From positions 992,001 through 1,056,000 of the forward strand of contig OZ251227.1 in NCBI GenBank assembly GCA_965240325.2: a stretch of 64,000 nt of DNA, in the 5' to 3' direction. The stretch is from Rebecca billardiae RCC1528. Lineage: Eukaryota > Haptophyta. Within the stretch, counting starts at the first letter, position 1, and each line of letters starts with the position of its first letter. The translations under genes were made by a program, and so were the position numbers. The notes below the pieces were generated by a model. It did not search any database. It worked only from the letters and a program-made list of their open reading frames with translations, and was not told where the DNA came from. Positions 30,020 through 39,230 of this stretch are shown in pieces.

Positions 30020-32680
30020 TCACATCATGGGCGTCAGCGGCACAGGCTCCCGCTTCCACACGGGCTTCTTCCGCCGCCCGGCCGCGGCCGCAGGCACGCG
30101 CGCAGCGCTGCCCGACGCAACATATCGCGTCTCGGCCGTCACCGCCACGCCGTGCGACCCGCCGCCGGCCGCAGCACCAAGAATCCCTGTGCCGCTGGCT
30201 GGATGCGGCTGGCTCGGAGCGCCGTGCGGCTCGTCCGGTGGCTCGTCGGGCGGCCGCTCGTCCGCCTCATCCTCGTCCGAACTGAGCGCGCCGCCTGGCT
30301 GCTCTTCGTACAGCCGGTCGTCGTTGTAGTCGTATGGCTTGCGTGCCACGGCGCGCTGTGCGGCAGCCACGGCCGCGTGCTCCGGCTGATCCTCGGCGGC
30401 CGCGTCCTTGTCCTCGAGCACGAGGACAGTCGCATCGCCCTCGGCGCGCACCACGCCCGCAGACCCGCCCGAGCGCGACGCGCGCCGGCCGGCTGCAGCG
30501 CCCCCGCGCTGCTCGAGCCTGCGCGTGGCGGCCGAGGGCTCGGCAACGCTCGCGCCGGCCGCTTTGACGGAGCGCCGGCCGTGCGTTGGCGCGTGCTGGT
30601 GCTGCGCGCCCGCCCTGGGCTCCGATGCACTCGCGGGCTCACCGCCGCTCACGTGCCGCACCGAGACGCTCACTGCCGCCCGCTCCGCGCCGCCGATGGC
30701 GCGCAGAGGCGCATAGCTGCCAGCGCCGCCGAGGTCGGGACAGGCCCCGGCTGAGCTTGAGCGCCCTCTCGCCCCCCACGCCGGCCCCCGCGCTCGGCTA
30801 GACCCGCCGGCGGCCCGGCCCGCGGCCGTCTCATCGGCCTCGCCCTCGTCAGCGCTACGCCCTTCCTCGTCCTCGTCCTCGTCCTCGTGGTCGTGGTCGT
30901 CGTGCTCGTACAGGGAGGCCACCTCGACGCCCGCCACTTGGACCGTGCTGTAGCCCTCGCCGCTGCAGGCGTACACCTCGCCCGGCGAGCCGAGCGCCGC
31001 ACCGCCGCGCGCCTCGGCGCGGCCGCCGCCGCCGCGGCCAGCGCCACCGCTTCGGGGGGCGCCGCCGCCGAATCGGCCGGCTGGGGCTGGGGCTGGCGCG
31101 TGCGCGTGGGCGTGCGCGTGGGCGTGCGCGGCACCGCGGGGTTGCTCAGCACTGCGCGCGATGCGCCGGGGCCGTCCGCCCTCCGGGCCGTCGTGCGCGG
31201 GCCCAGCAGGCTGCGTGGGCAGCTCGCGAAGCTCGGGCGGCGGCTGAGGCGGCGGCGGCGGCGGCGGCGGCGGCCCGGGCGGCGGCAGCCCGGCCCGCTT
31301 GCGAGCCAGTCTCTCCTTGGCGAGCTGCGTGGCCTGCTCTGCCACCTTGGCGCTGTGCGCGGCGAGGGCCTGGCGGTACTGAGCCTCGGCGGCGGCGCGC
31401 GCGTCCTCCTCCTCGCGCCGGCGGCGCAGCTCGGCCTCGCGCCGCGCCACGCGCTCGCGTGCCTCGCGCTGCAGCACGGCGCCGCGCTGCGCGCTCTCGC
31501 GCGCGGCGAGGGCGCCGCTCGCAGTCTCGTGCTCAGACTCTGCTGCGCGCCGATGTCGCTCGTCCGCGATGCGGCGGGTGACGCGCGCCGCGCTCTGCCG
31601 GGCCTCGCGCTCGGCGCGCGCGGCGGCCTCCTCGCGCACGCGCGCCCGCTCCGCCTCCGCCTCGAGCTCCGCCTCCTCCTCTCGCGCGCGCGCCTCGCGC
31701 TGCTGCCGCTCCGCCGCCGCCAGCCGCTTCGCCTGCTCGTGCTGGAAGGAGGCGACGCGCGCCGCGTCCGCGCTCGCCTTGCGCGCAGCCTCGGCCTCGG
31801 CCTCGGCGCGCTCGCGGCGCTCGCGGAGGCGGCGCTGGCGCTGCGCCTCGGCCACGCGCTGCGCGGCGAGCTGCGCGGCATCCGGCACGCCGCCGTCCGC
31901 CCCGAGCTCACCGCCCAGCCCCCCGCCGGCCGCGCTCGCATCGGAGAAGGAGTCGGCTCCAAAGCCAGCGCGCGCGGCGGGCGGCGGCGCAACGGGCAGT
32001 GGCTGCGAGGTGGCGCGCGCGAGCAGCGCGCGCGCCGTGGCGGCGGCTTCGTCCGCCTTGGCGCGCGCGATCGCGCTCGGGGAAGAGGCCTCGCCGCCGA
32101 GCTCGTCCGCGCCGGCCGCACCGCCGGGTGGCGCCGCCCCAGCGCCCGCGCCCGCCGTGCCGCGCGCGCCGCGCGCCACCGGCCTCGGCGGCGCGGGTGT
32201 GCCGCGGTACACGGCCTTCTTCGGAGGCGGGTGGTCCGCGCGTAGCACGGCCCGCCTGCGATCCATGGCGTCGCGCTCCTTGTCCACGATGTCGAGGACG
32301 GGCATCTCGGCCAACTGTGAGAGCTCAGGCAGAGCGCCATCCGTCATGAGATCGACCCACTCGGAGGCGGGGGCGCCCTCCGTGGCGGCGCGGCGGGGGG
32401 GCTGCGCTGGCACCCTTGGACGTGGCCGTGCCGCCTGCACGGGCGCCGCCGCGCTCTTTCCGGCGGCCGAGGCTCGCGCCGCCGCGCTGCGGCCGCGGCC
32501 CTTGGTCGACGCAGCGTTCGATGAGAGAAGGTCGGCGCAGGCGAGGGGCTCCATGGGAGGCAGCGGGTCGGCGTCGAGCGGGCCGCGCGCGAGGAGCTCG
32601 GACGCTCGACTGAACGCGCCCATCGCCTGCTCCATCGCCGCAGCGAGCTGGTCATTCGCCGCGCCCGTCGCGGAGGGCAT
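30020..32680 (-). CDS. Large disordered / coiled-coil protein of unknown function
   Basis: 886 aa from the first ATG (MPSATGAANDQLAAAM); upstream codons in the frame begin with TTG. Residues about 1-250 are Ala/Pro-rich with short conserved-looking islands (WVDLMTDGALPELSQLAEMPVLDIVDKERDAM, in two parts). About 280-480 is a long charged alpha-helical region rich in Ala, Arg and Glu with heptad-like spacing, a probable coiled coil. Then comes a Pro run, Gly/Arg-rich segments, an acidic stretch (HDDHDHEDEDEDEEG), and an ordered-looking end KKPVWKREPVPLTPM. No enzyme motif is seen. The gene is long, single-frame and G/C-third biased, so a real protein is likely; a scaffold or cytoskeletal role is only a guess. 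Confidence 0.6.
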   Translation of the reverse strand: MPSATGAANDQLAAAMEQAMGAFSRASELLARGPLDADPLPPMEPLACADLLSSNAASTKGRGRSAAARASAAGKSAAAPVQAARPRPRVPAQPPRRAATEGAPASEWVDLMTDGALPELSQLAEMPVLDIVDKERDAMDRRRAVLRADHPPPKKAVYRGTPAPPRPVARGARGTAGAGAGAAPPGGAAGADELGGEASSPSAIARAKADEAAATARALLARATSQPLPVAPPPAARAGFGADSFSDASAAGGGLGGELGADGGVPDAAQLAAQRVAEAQRQRRLRERRERAEAEAEAARKASADAARVASFQHEQAKRLAAAERQQREARAREEEAELEAEAERARVREEAAARAEREARQSAARVTRRIADERHRRAAESEHETASGALAARESAQRGAVLQREARERVARREAELRRRREEEDARAAAEAQYRQALAAHSAKVAEQATQLAKERLARKRAGLPPPGPPPPPPPPPQPPPELRELPTQPAGPAHDGPEGGRPRRIARSAEQPRGAAHAHAHAHAHAPAPAPAGRFGGGAPRSGGAGRGGGGRAEARGGAALGSPGEVYACSGEGYSTVQVAGVEVASLYEHDDHDHEDEDEDEEGRSADEGEADETAAGRAAGGSSRARGPAWGARGRSSSAGACPDLGGAGSYAPLRAIGGAERAAVSVSVRHVSGGEPASASEPRAGAQHQHAPTHGRRSVKAAGASVAEPSAATRRLEQRGGAAAGRRASRSGGSAGVVRAEGDATVLVLEDKDAAAEDQPEHAAVAAAQRAVARKPYDYNDDRLYEEQPGGALSSDEDEADERPPDEPPDEPHGAPSQPHPASGTGILGAAAGGGSHGVAVTAETRYVASGSAARVPAAAAGRRKKPVWKREPVPLTPMM

Positions 32681-33551
32681 CTCCCTTCCACTCAAGCGTC
32701 TCAACCGTCGAGGACCCGACGATTGGGCGCGGCCTCCCGGAAAAATAAGCAGGCAAGCAGGCGGACGATACAAAACGCGCGTTTATTGTTTTGCCGGCGG
32801 GCCAAGCCTCCACGGGTGCCGCAGCGACCCGACGGGTCCAAGACCAGCTCCATCCCCGATCCGCCTCGGGCTCGGTGCATTGAACTGGTGCCGCGTGCCA
32901 CGCGGACGGTCACGACCGTCACGAGCTCGGTGCACCCGGCGATCGGCAGAGGCTGTGCTGCTGTCACCGGCTGTCCGAACCTAGTCGTTAGCCGATATTT
33001 ACTGTCACGGAGACGGCGGGCAGGCATGGTGCAACGAGTACGTAATCACTCCGCCTCGGGCCGAGATCCGACGGCAACGGCCAGCCTCCGGCGGACCGGG
33101 CCGCACGGCAGGTCGGCAGGGCGCGTCGGCAGCAGGAGGTGGTCACAGGTGCAGCGAGTCGGCCTGCCCGGATCTGTCTCCGAGCAAAGCCAGCACTTGC
33201 CCTCTGAGAGAGCCCCCGTGCTCGCCCAATTGCTGCAGAGCACGGCGGCTCACGCGCCCACACGGGCGCCGCGCGCTGAGGTGCCGTGATCGCGTGCAGC
33301 TCGCGCTGCGCCGCGCAGCACAGGCAGCCGCCTCAGCCGGGGCCGTGCCGGGGTCACGCCCGCCCCACAGTCAGAGCTCGCTGCTCGAGCCTGCGCGCTG
33401 CCCTCGAGGCGAGTGCCACGCTGTGCTGCCCTCACGCCAGCCACCCGCTCACCGCCGCCGCCGGTTCGTCCGAACCGCCCTGTGCGCGGTCCTAACCCCT
33501 CGCGTGCACAGCCACAGCTCGCGCGCTGCGTTGGCCGCGGCCCCGATCCGC
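32681..33551. other. Intergenic, nothing recognised
   Basis: Between the start of the disordered-protein gene and the last exon of Rab1. Moderately GC-rich, short unbiased frames only. Confidence 0.4.
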
Positions 33552-34478
33552 TCAGCAGCAGCCGCCCTGCTTGACCGACTCCGTCTTGCCTGTGACGGTG
33601 ATCTTGGCCTTGCCGCCATCGTTCATCGCGGGCTGGCTGGCCATCCGCGTCTTAATCTGCGCAGCCATCTGCTCGGCCGGGCGAGCGCACGTCGCGAGGC
33701 GGGGCACAGCGTGTGAGCTAGAGCGCACGGGCGGCCCGACGCGCGCGCGCCACTTGCGAGCAGCGCGCTTTCGCGCGTGCCTTCATGAAGGCGTCCTCCA
33801 CATTCGTCGCGTTCTTCGCGCTGGTCTCAAGGAAGGGGATGTTCACAGTGTTCGCGAACTCGTTGGCTGTCTCCGTCTCCACCTGGCGCTTGCTCGTGAG
33901 GTCGCACTTGTTGCCGACGAGCAGCTTGTTCACGTTCTCCGATGCGTACCGGTCGATCTCGTGCAGCCAGGTCTTGACGTGCTCGAACGTCTCCGAGTCG
34001 GTGACGTCGTACACCACGATGATGCCGTGCGCGCCACGGTAATAGCTGCTCGTGATCGTGCGGAAGCGCTCCTGACCCGCCGTGTCCCAGATCTGCAGCT
34101 TGATGGTCTTGCCATCGAGCTGAATCGTGCGGATTTTAAAGTCCACGCCGATCGTGCTGATGTGCGACTCAGTGTAAGTGTCGTCGGCGAAGCGGAGAAG
34201 CAGGCACGACTTGCCCACGCCGCTGTCGCCGATCAGCACCAGCTTGAACACGTAGTCATACTCCTGCGGTCGCAGCGGTCACGGGCGCGAGAGCGGGCGG
34301 CGGCTCGGCGGACAGCGCGAGGTGGTGGGGCGCATGGCCACGGGCTGCCGACGGGCGGGGGCGCACGAGAGGCCAGCGAGCAGGAACTCCTTAAGCCCCG
34401 CGCCCGGCCGAACGGCCGACCACCCCCCACGCCGCTTGCCCCCTCGGGCGCCGGGCTTGTCCAACGCACCTGCGCCAT
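33552..34478 (-). CDS. RAB1: Rab1-type small GTPase, three exons
   Basis: Exons on the minus strand: 34470-34478 (only ATG GCG CAG), 33781-34263 and 33552-33668, totalling 202 aa. Intron 1 (206 bp) is GT-AG with a CAG/GTGCGT donor. Intron 2 (112 bp) fits family alignment only with a GC donor (ATGAAG/GCACGC) and an AG acceptor, giving [12 protein letters not shown] as in animal Rab1. Motifs: P-loop GDSGVGKS, effector region [32 protein letters not shown], and the C-terminal QGGCC for double geranylgeranylation. Rab1 recruits tethers for ER-to-Golgi traffic. Divergently paired with the FkbM-like gene, 184 bp between start codons. Confidence 0.93.
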
Positions 34479-34662
34479 GTTAGTCGCAAGCGCCGCCGGG
34501 AGATGCGGCGGAAGGCAAGGCGGGCAGACGAGGTCCGGGACGCACGCCGAGGGGGGTCATGTCCGGGGTACAGTCAGCACGCGCCCAAGTCTTGGGCCTC
34601 GGCGCCAACTGCCGGAAGGCTGACATGGCCGCCAAGCAGTCAAGCCTTGACTTTGACTCGCC

Positions 34663-36264
34663 ATGCCCGCGTATCGATCTGTGGTATCCCATGTTCTGAC
34701 CGCTGGGGCCTCCCTCGCGGTGGGCATGGTCGTCGGCCTCGCCCTGAGAGCACCTGCAACCTCGACGGTCCGCATCTCGTCGCAGCCTCCCGATCCGTCA
34801 CAAGAGCGCGCATGCGGGGGTGCGCTTTCTCAGCGTGGCATCGCAGGGTCGGACATGCCGAGTGCGCTTGAGGGCTGGCGGACGCACATGTCTCTCGCGA
34901 AGGAGCGTGTGCGGCGCAGGTGGCACCATGCGCAGGTTGGCTGCTCTGACAGCTCGGTACTCCTGCCCTTGCTCGCGAGAGAAGCCAAGCTCGCGCGCTG
35001 CCGCGAGAAGCGCAACCGCGGCACGGGCTCGCTCCCTCTCCTCGTCGTCGACGTCGGCGCAAACGTGGGCGGCTTTGCGCTCCAAGCGCTCTCGGCCCTG
35101 GGCGACCTGACGGTGCGCTTCCGACATCGCGAGTTCGGCGACATCTGCCGCAGGCCGGTGCACGACCTGGAGCGCTCGCTCGACCTCGTCCTGATCGAGG
35201 GGAACCCGAGCACGTGCGACGTGCTCGCGGAGCGCCTGCGCGCGGACGTGCACCACGCGCCCCCGGACACGCTCGTACCCGCCGCGGCGCAGCACCGCGC
35301 GCCCTCTGGCCGTGTGCAGCGCTTCGACCGCGTTGTAGACGACGCGTCCGCCGTCGGCCGGAGCTCGGGGCAGAGCACGGTCGTGTGCGCAGCGGCGGGT
35401 GAGCGCGAGGGCGTGGCCCAGTGGATGGCTCCCAAGGACGGCCACGGCGGCGCGGGCCTCGAGGCGAACACCGGGCTGGTGGGCACCCTCCACGACCCGT
35501 CCATCCCAGTGGGGCTTGTCTCCGTGCAGATGCGCACGGTCGCGTCGGTCGTGCACGCCTTTGGCAACCGCACCACGCAGCGCCCGTGGCCGGGGCAGCT
35601 TCACAGGCTGAAGCGGCACCCATGGTGCGACGCGCTCGACGACGCGTATGCCCCATCTGCGCGGGGTCGCGAGCCATTCTCGGTCCCCGCGCCACCGCCG
35701 CCCGGTCCACCCGGCGCCCGGCGCGTGTTCCTGCTCAAGGTGGACGCCGAGGGCGCCGACGCAAGCGTGCTGCGCGGCGCGCGCCCGCTGCTCGAGGCGC
35801 AGGTGGTGGACTTCCTCATCTTCGAGTACAACTCCGTCTGGCCGCACGCCGAGCCGCTCTCGCGCACGGTGCTGCCGCTGCTCACTCTCGGCTACCGCTG
35901 TGCGCATATCGGCGTCGGCGGCATGACGCCCCTCTCCGGAGGGTGGTGGGACTGGCACTGGGACCTGGGAACGCACAAGACGTGGAGCAACATTTGGTGC
36001 GCGCTCGACCGCGCCGCGTTTGTGCGCATCGTGCGCGCCTACAATGTGAACGGCGCGTTCGACGTGCCGCACGAGCTGCTCGAGTGGGGCTTGAACGAGC
36101 CCGTCCCACGAGCTCCACCCGCGTTTGTCAGGCGCCGCCCCGAAATTCTTGAGCAGATGAGGAATCTCAGCATCATCAATGCTGCTGCACTGAGTCACAG
36201 TGGCAGTGCACATGGCGGCCCTGCTGATCAGTATAGTACTGCCGCTACTAACAGTAGTGACTAG
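34663..36264 (+). CDS. Membrane-anchored FkbM-family (Methyltransf_21) SAM methyltransferase
   Basis: 533 aa. N-terminal hydrophobic segment at about 8-28 (SVVSHVLTAGASLAVGMVVGLAL) suggests type II membrane anchoring. The SAM-binding motif I is VVDVGANVGGFALQAL at about 126-142; LVLIEGNPSTCDVLAERL follows as the acidic second strand; the family hallmark LLKVDAEGADASVLRGARPLL lies at about 355-376, then VDFLIFEYNS. These are the defining blocks of FkbM-type O-methyltransferases, which often modify sugars in secretory glycans. The C-terminal part has a Trp-rich motif (GGWWDWHWDLGTHKTW). Substrate unknown. Confidence 0.78.
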   Translation: MPAYRSVVSHVLTAGASLAVGMVVGLALRAPATSTVRISSQPPDPSQERACGGALSQRGIAGSDMPSALEGWRTHMSLAKERVRRRWHHAQVGCSDSSVLLPLLAREAKLARCREKRNRGTGSLPLLVVDVGANVGGFALQALSALGDLTVRFRHREFGDICRRPVHDLERSLDLVLIEGNPSTCDVLAERLRADVHHAPPDTLVPAAAQHRAPSGRVQRFDRVVDDASAVGRSSGQSTVVCAAAGEREGVAQWMAPKDGHGGAGLEANTGLVGTLHDPSIPVGLVSVQMRTVASVVHAFGNRTTQRPWPGQLHRLKRHPWCDALDDAYAPSARGREPFSVPAPPPPGPPGARRVFLLKVDAEGADASVLRGARPLLEAQVVDFLIFEYNSVWPHAEPLSRTVLPLLTLGYRCAHIGVGGMTPLSGGWWDWHWDLGTHKTWSNIWCALDRAAFVRIVRAYNVNGAFDVPHELLEWGLNEPVPRAPPAFVRRRPEILEQMRNLSIINAAALSHSGSAHGGPADQYSTAATNSSD

Positions 36265-36458
36265 TGTCAGTCAGCGCCGCAGCGCAGTAGCGCTAATACG
36301 GTAGTATGTACATATATAGTTAGTCGCGTATATAGAGAGAGAGAGGGCAGCCGCCAGAGTGACGAGAGAGATCGACTCACTCATCGAGTGATGAGATCGA
36401 GAGAGACTAGACACTTAAGTGACTGAGTGTGAGAGAAAGAGAGAGAGAGAGAGAGAGC

Positions 36459-36501
<43 letters not shown>

Positions 36502-36930
36502 ATCTGAGATAGATAGTCGTAGTATTAGCGAGTCAACGTGTCACACTTCCGCCTGTCGGTCGGTTGCCATGACGACTGCTCCGCCGCCGTTATTATTTAC
36601 GCCGTTAAAAAATATATATACTGTCTCCGTGACGTAGCGCTAGCGCATATTGACGATCCTGGATGAGTACCGCCTGAATTGCTGACATCTGACAGTCGCC
36701 ATAGCAGCGTCGTCCGGTCACTCCGCCTCCGGAGCGACCAGGAGCCGCGCACTTCACTAGTATAGTAGTTATTCATCATCACTGCTAGCGGCTACGGCGT
36801 CCGGTCGCGCGGGCGCGGGCCTCATGGCTCATCAGTCAGTCATCACCGTCACGTACCGTCGTGTCTCAGTCTGAGCCGCTACCGCGTTAACGGTACTAGT
36901 AAGTACTAGTAGTTAGCAGTGAGAGCTTTA
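36265..36930. other. Intergenic with (GA)n microsatellite
   Basis: About 666 bp between the FkbM stop and the ABCG stop (convergent genes). A GA run with one CTA interruption spans about 36430-36499. No gene is supported. Confidence 0.6.
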
Positions 36931-39009
36931 TCACACTTGAGCGACATCGGCAGCAGCCGCGACGGGCGGCACATCAGTGGATGCGGCAGGCGGCCCCTGC
37001 TCGCGCTTCGACTGCGCGCCCCGGCTGGGCATGAGCTCAGTGCCCACGCGCGAGAGCCATGCGACCACGCCGCCACTTCCGGCCATGCGCTGCTTGAGTG
37101 AGCGGAACGCAGCGAACCGAAAGACGATCAGAAAGGCGAACATCACGCCCACCGACAGGCCCGGCGGCGCCCACACGCCGTACCGCTCGATTGCCACTGA
37201 GGCGGGGATCGTCTCGGTGCCCGTGCGGCAGATGGCAGGGAATCCAGTCGGCTCCGTCACGCCGTCGTTGCACGTGTACCCCGGCCCCTGCCCCATTGTG
37301 AGCGCTACGCCCGCCTGCAGCGCGTAGAGCAATGGGTTGATAAGCCCGACCCACGGGAGCGGCGTCTCGTCGAGCGGGACGAAGATGCCTGCACAAATGG
37401 AGCGCCGCGCACGCGCGTGCGGGGTAAGACGCACGGCGCTCGGGCGGACGCGCACGGTGCAGGTTGGCGCAGCAGACCGAAGGTGGTCACAGCCCCTCGC
37501 ACCTGTGAAGAGGAACATGGCGGTGATGAGGAGGAGCGCGACGGTCATCACGCGGGGAGCGGGCACAGACGTCGAGATGAGCAGCGAGAACGACTGGAAG
37601 AGCAGAATGTTCACGGCCACCAGCGCGAGCGTCGCCAGGTACGAGACAAAGGCCGCGTCGATGTTGGCCATCCAGAAGACGATGCTCACGTGCAGCGGCG
37701 GCCAGATCACGTACGGCAGCAGGCTGGCGGTGGACTTGGCGATGTACCACGCGCTCAGCCGGTACGCGCCCACGCCCAGCTCCTTGCGCAGGTGCACCTC
37801 CGACGTGGGCAGGAAGAAGAGCTCGTTCATGAACGGGAAGAAGACCCACTGAATGAGCACCGCAAACACGGCGGTGAACCTCGAGAAGATGTCCACCTCG
37901 TTGTACCCCAGCTGGAACCACATCACGCCGGCGAGCACGCCCGTGCCGCCGTGGAGGTAGAGCTGCTGCCAGTCCCACAGCGCGGCGCGGCGGAGGGCCC
38001 ACTCGCGGGCGAGCAGCACGCGCAGCTGGTACGTCCACGGCTTGACGTACCGCCTCGTGCGGTCCTCCTGAAGCGTGCGCGCGCCGCTGCCGCCGCGCGC
38101 GCCCTGGCCCTCCTTGGCCAGCGCGCGCGCGCGCTCGGCGGTGGACGCAGCGATGCGCGCGGCCTGCGCGGGATCCTTGACCCGCCCGTCGACGCACGTC
38201 GCCATGAAGTGATCCGCCGGGTTGAACGCCGGTGGAAGCGGCAGCCCGAGCTTCTTCTCGAAGAAGGCGGCCGCCTCCTCAGTCGGGCCGGCGTACACGG
38301 CCTCCCCCTGCGACACCAGGTACAGCTGGTCGAACGCGTGGAAGATCTGCGAGGAGGGCTGGTGGATCGACGCGATGATGGTGATGCCACGCTTGCGCGT
38401 GATGTCGCGCAGCACCTCGACCAGGATCTGCGCCATCGACGAGTCGAGCCCGGACGTCGGCTCGTCGAGCAGCATGACGGACGGCTCCACCAGCAGCTCC
38501 TGCGCGATGCACAGCCGCTTGCGCTCGCCGCCCGAGATCCCGCGCAGCATGGCGGAGCCGACGAGCGAGTCGGCGACGCCGTCGAGGCGGAGCATCTTCA
38601 GCGTCTCGTCCACCCGCGCCGTGATCTTCGCCTCGTCCGTGTCCGCCAGCCGCAGCCTGGCGAGGAAGGTGAGCGACTGGCGCACCGTGAGCTCCGCGTA
38701 CACGACGTCGTCCTGCTCGACGAACGCGACGCGCCGCTTGAGCGCCTTGGACCAGGAGAGGCCACCGAACGTCACCTCGCCCTCGGAGGCGGGGGTGCGG
38801 TTCGCCAGCGCGCTCAGCAGGGTGGTCTTGCCTGCCCCGCTCGGCCCCATCAGCGCGGTCAGCTCCCCGCTGCGCGCGACGCCCGACACGCCCCGCAGCG
38901 CGTGCGTGCCGCCGATGCGGACGTGAACGCCGCGCCACTTGACATCCATCTTGCGCAGCGCCCCCGCTGCCTCCTCCGTCGTCAACTCGACCGGTGCGTC
39001 TTTGGCCAT
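36931..39009 (-). CDS. ABCG (White-type) half-transporter, two exons
   Basis: 654 aa after removing one intron, starting at ATG 39009 (AGAGCCATGGCC); the longer frame's extra 49 residues lack homology. The nucleotide-binding domain comes first: Walker A GPSGAGKT (about 53-60), signature ISGGERKRL (about 155), Walker B VMLLDEPTSGLDSS, H-loop IASIHQPSS. Six-helix G-type membrane domain follows (WMANIDAAFVSYLATLALVA..., LFQSFSLLISTSVPAPRVM...). The intron at 37389-37502 (114 bp; ACAG/GTGCGA ... GTGCAG) restores MFLFTGIFVPLDETPLPW. It is stop-free and a multiple of 3, so its retention would insert 38 residues. Such half-transporters dimerise and export lipids, sterols or other hydrophobic compounds; the substrate cannot be read. 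Confidence 0.92.
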   Translation of the reverse strand: MAKDAPVELTTEEAAGALRKMDVKWRGVHVRIGGTHALRGVSGVARSGELTALMGPSGAGKTTLLSALANRTPASEGEVTFGGLSWSKALKRRVAFVEQDDVVYAELTVRQSLTFLARLRLADTDEAKITARVDETLKMLRLDGVADSLVGSAMLRGISGGERKRLCIAQELLVEPSVMLLDEPTSGLDSSMAQILVEVLRDITRKRGITIIASIHQPSSQIFHAFDQLYLVSQGEAVYAGPTEEAAAFFEKKLGLPLPPAFNPADHFMATCVDGRVKDPAQAARIAASTAERARALAKEGQGARGGSGARTLQEDRTRRYVKPWTYQLRVLLAREWALRRAALWDWQQLYLHGGTGVLAGVMWFQLGYNEVDIFSRFTAVFAVLIQWVFFPFMNELFFLPTSEVHLRKELGVGAYRLSAWYIAKSTASLLPYVIWPPLHVSIVFWMANIDAAFVSYLATLALVAVNILLFQSFSLLISTSVPAPRVMTVALLLITAMFLFTGARGCDHLRSAAPTCTVRVRPSAVRLTPHARARRSICAGIFVPLDETPLPWVGLINPLLYALQAGVALTMGQGPGYTCNDGVTEPTGFPAICRTGTETIPASVAIERYGVWAPPGLSVGVMFAFLIVFRFAAFRSLKQRMAGSGGVVAWLSRVGTELMPSRGAQSKREQGPPAASTDVPPVAAAADVAQV

Positions 39010-39230
39010 GGCTCTGTGAAGTGCGCTGGGAGGCGAGAGGATGGCCGGGTATCCACGCGCGCCCCGGCTACGACAAAGCCAAACCGGCGGCGGTGAATCT
39101 TCGCGCGAGGCCCCGAGCCGAAAAGCCGAGTCGAAAGGCCGAGCCAGGACTTTCAACTTCTGACTTGCGCGCGGACTCCGGGAGGTCCCGACCGGTCAGC
39201 AGGCCGTCGATCAAAATTGCACTGCGCCCA
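39010..39230. promoter_or_regulatory. Bidirectional promoter region, ABCG / PI4K
   Basis: Only 221 bp separate the two start codons, so the genes must share or overlap promoters and 5' UTRs. No TATA box is visible; GAAAAGCCGAG/GAAAGGCCGAG is repeated at about 39119-39145. Confidence 0.5.
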
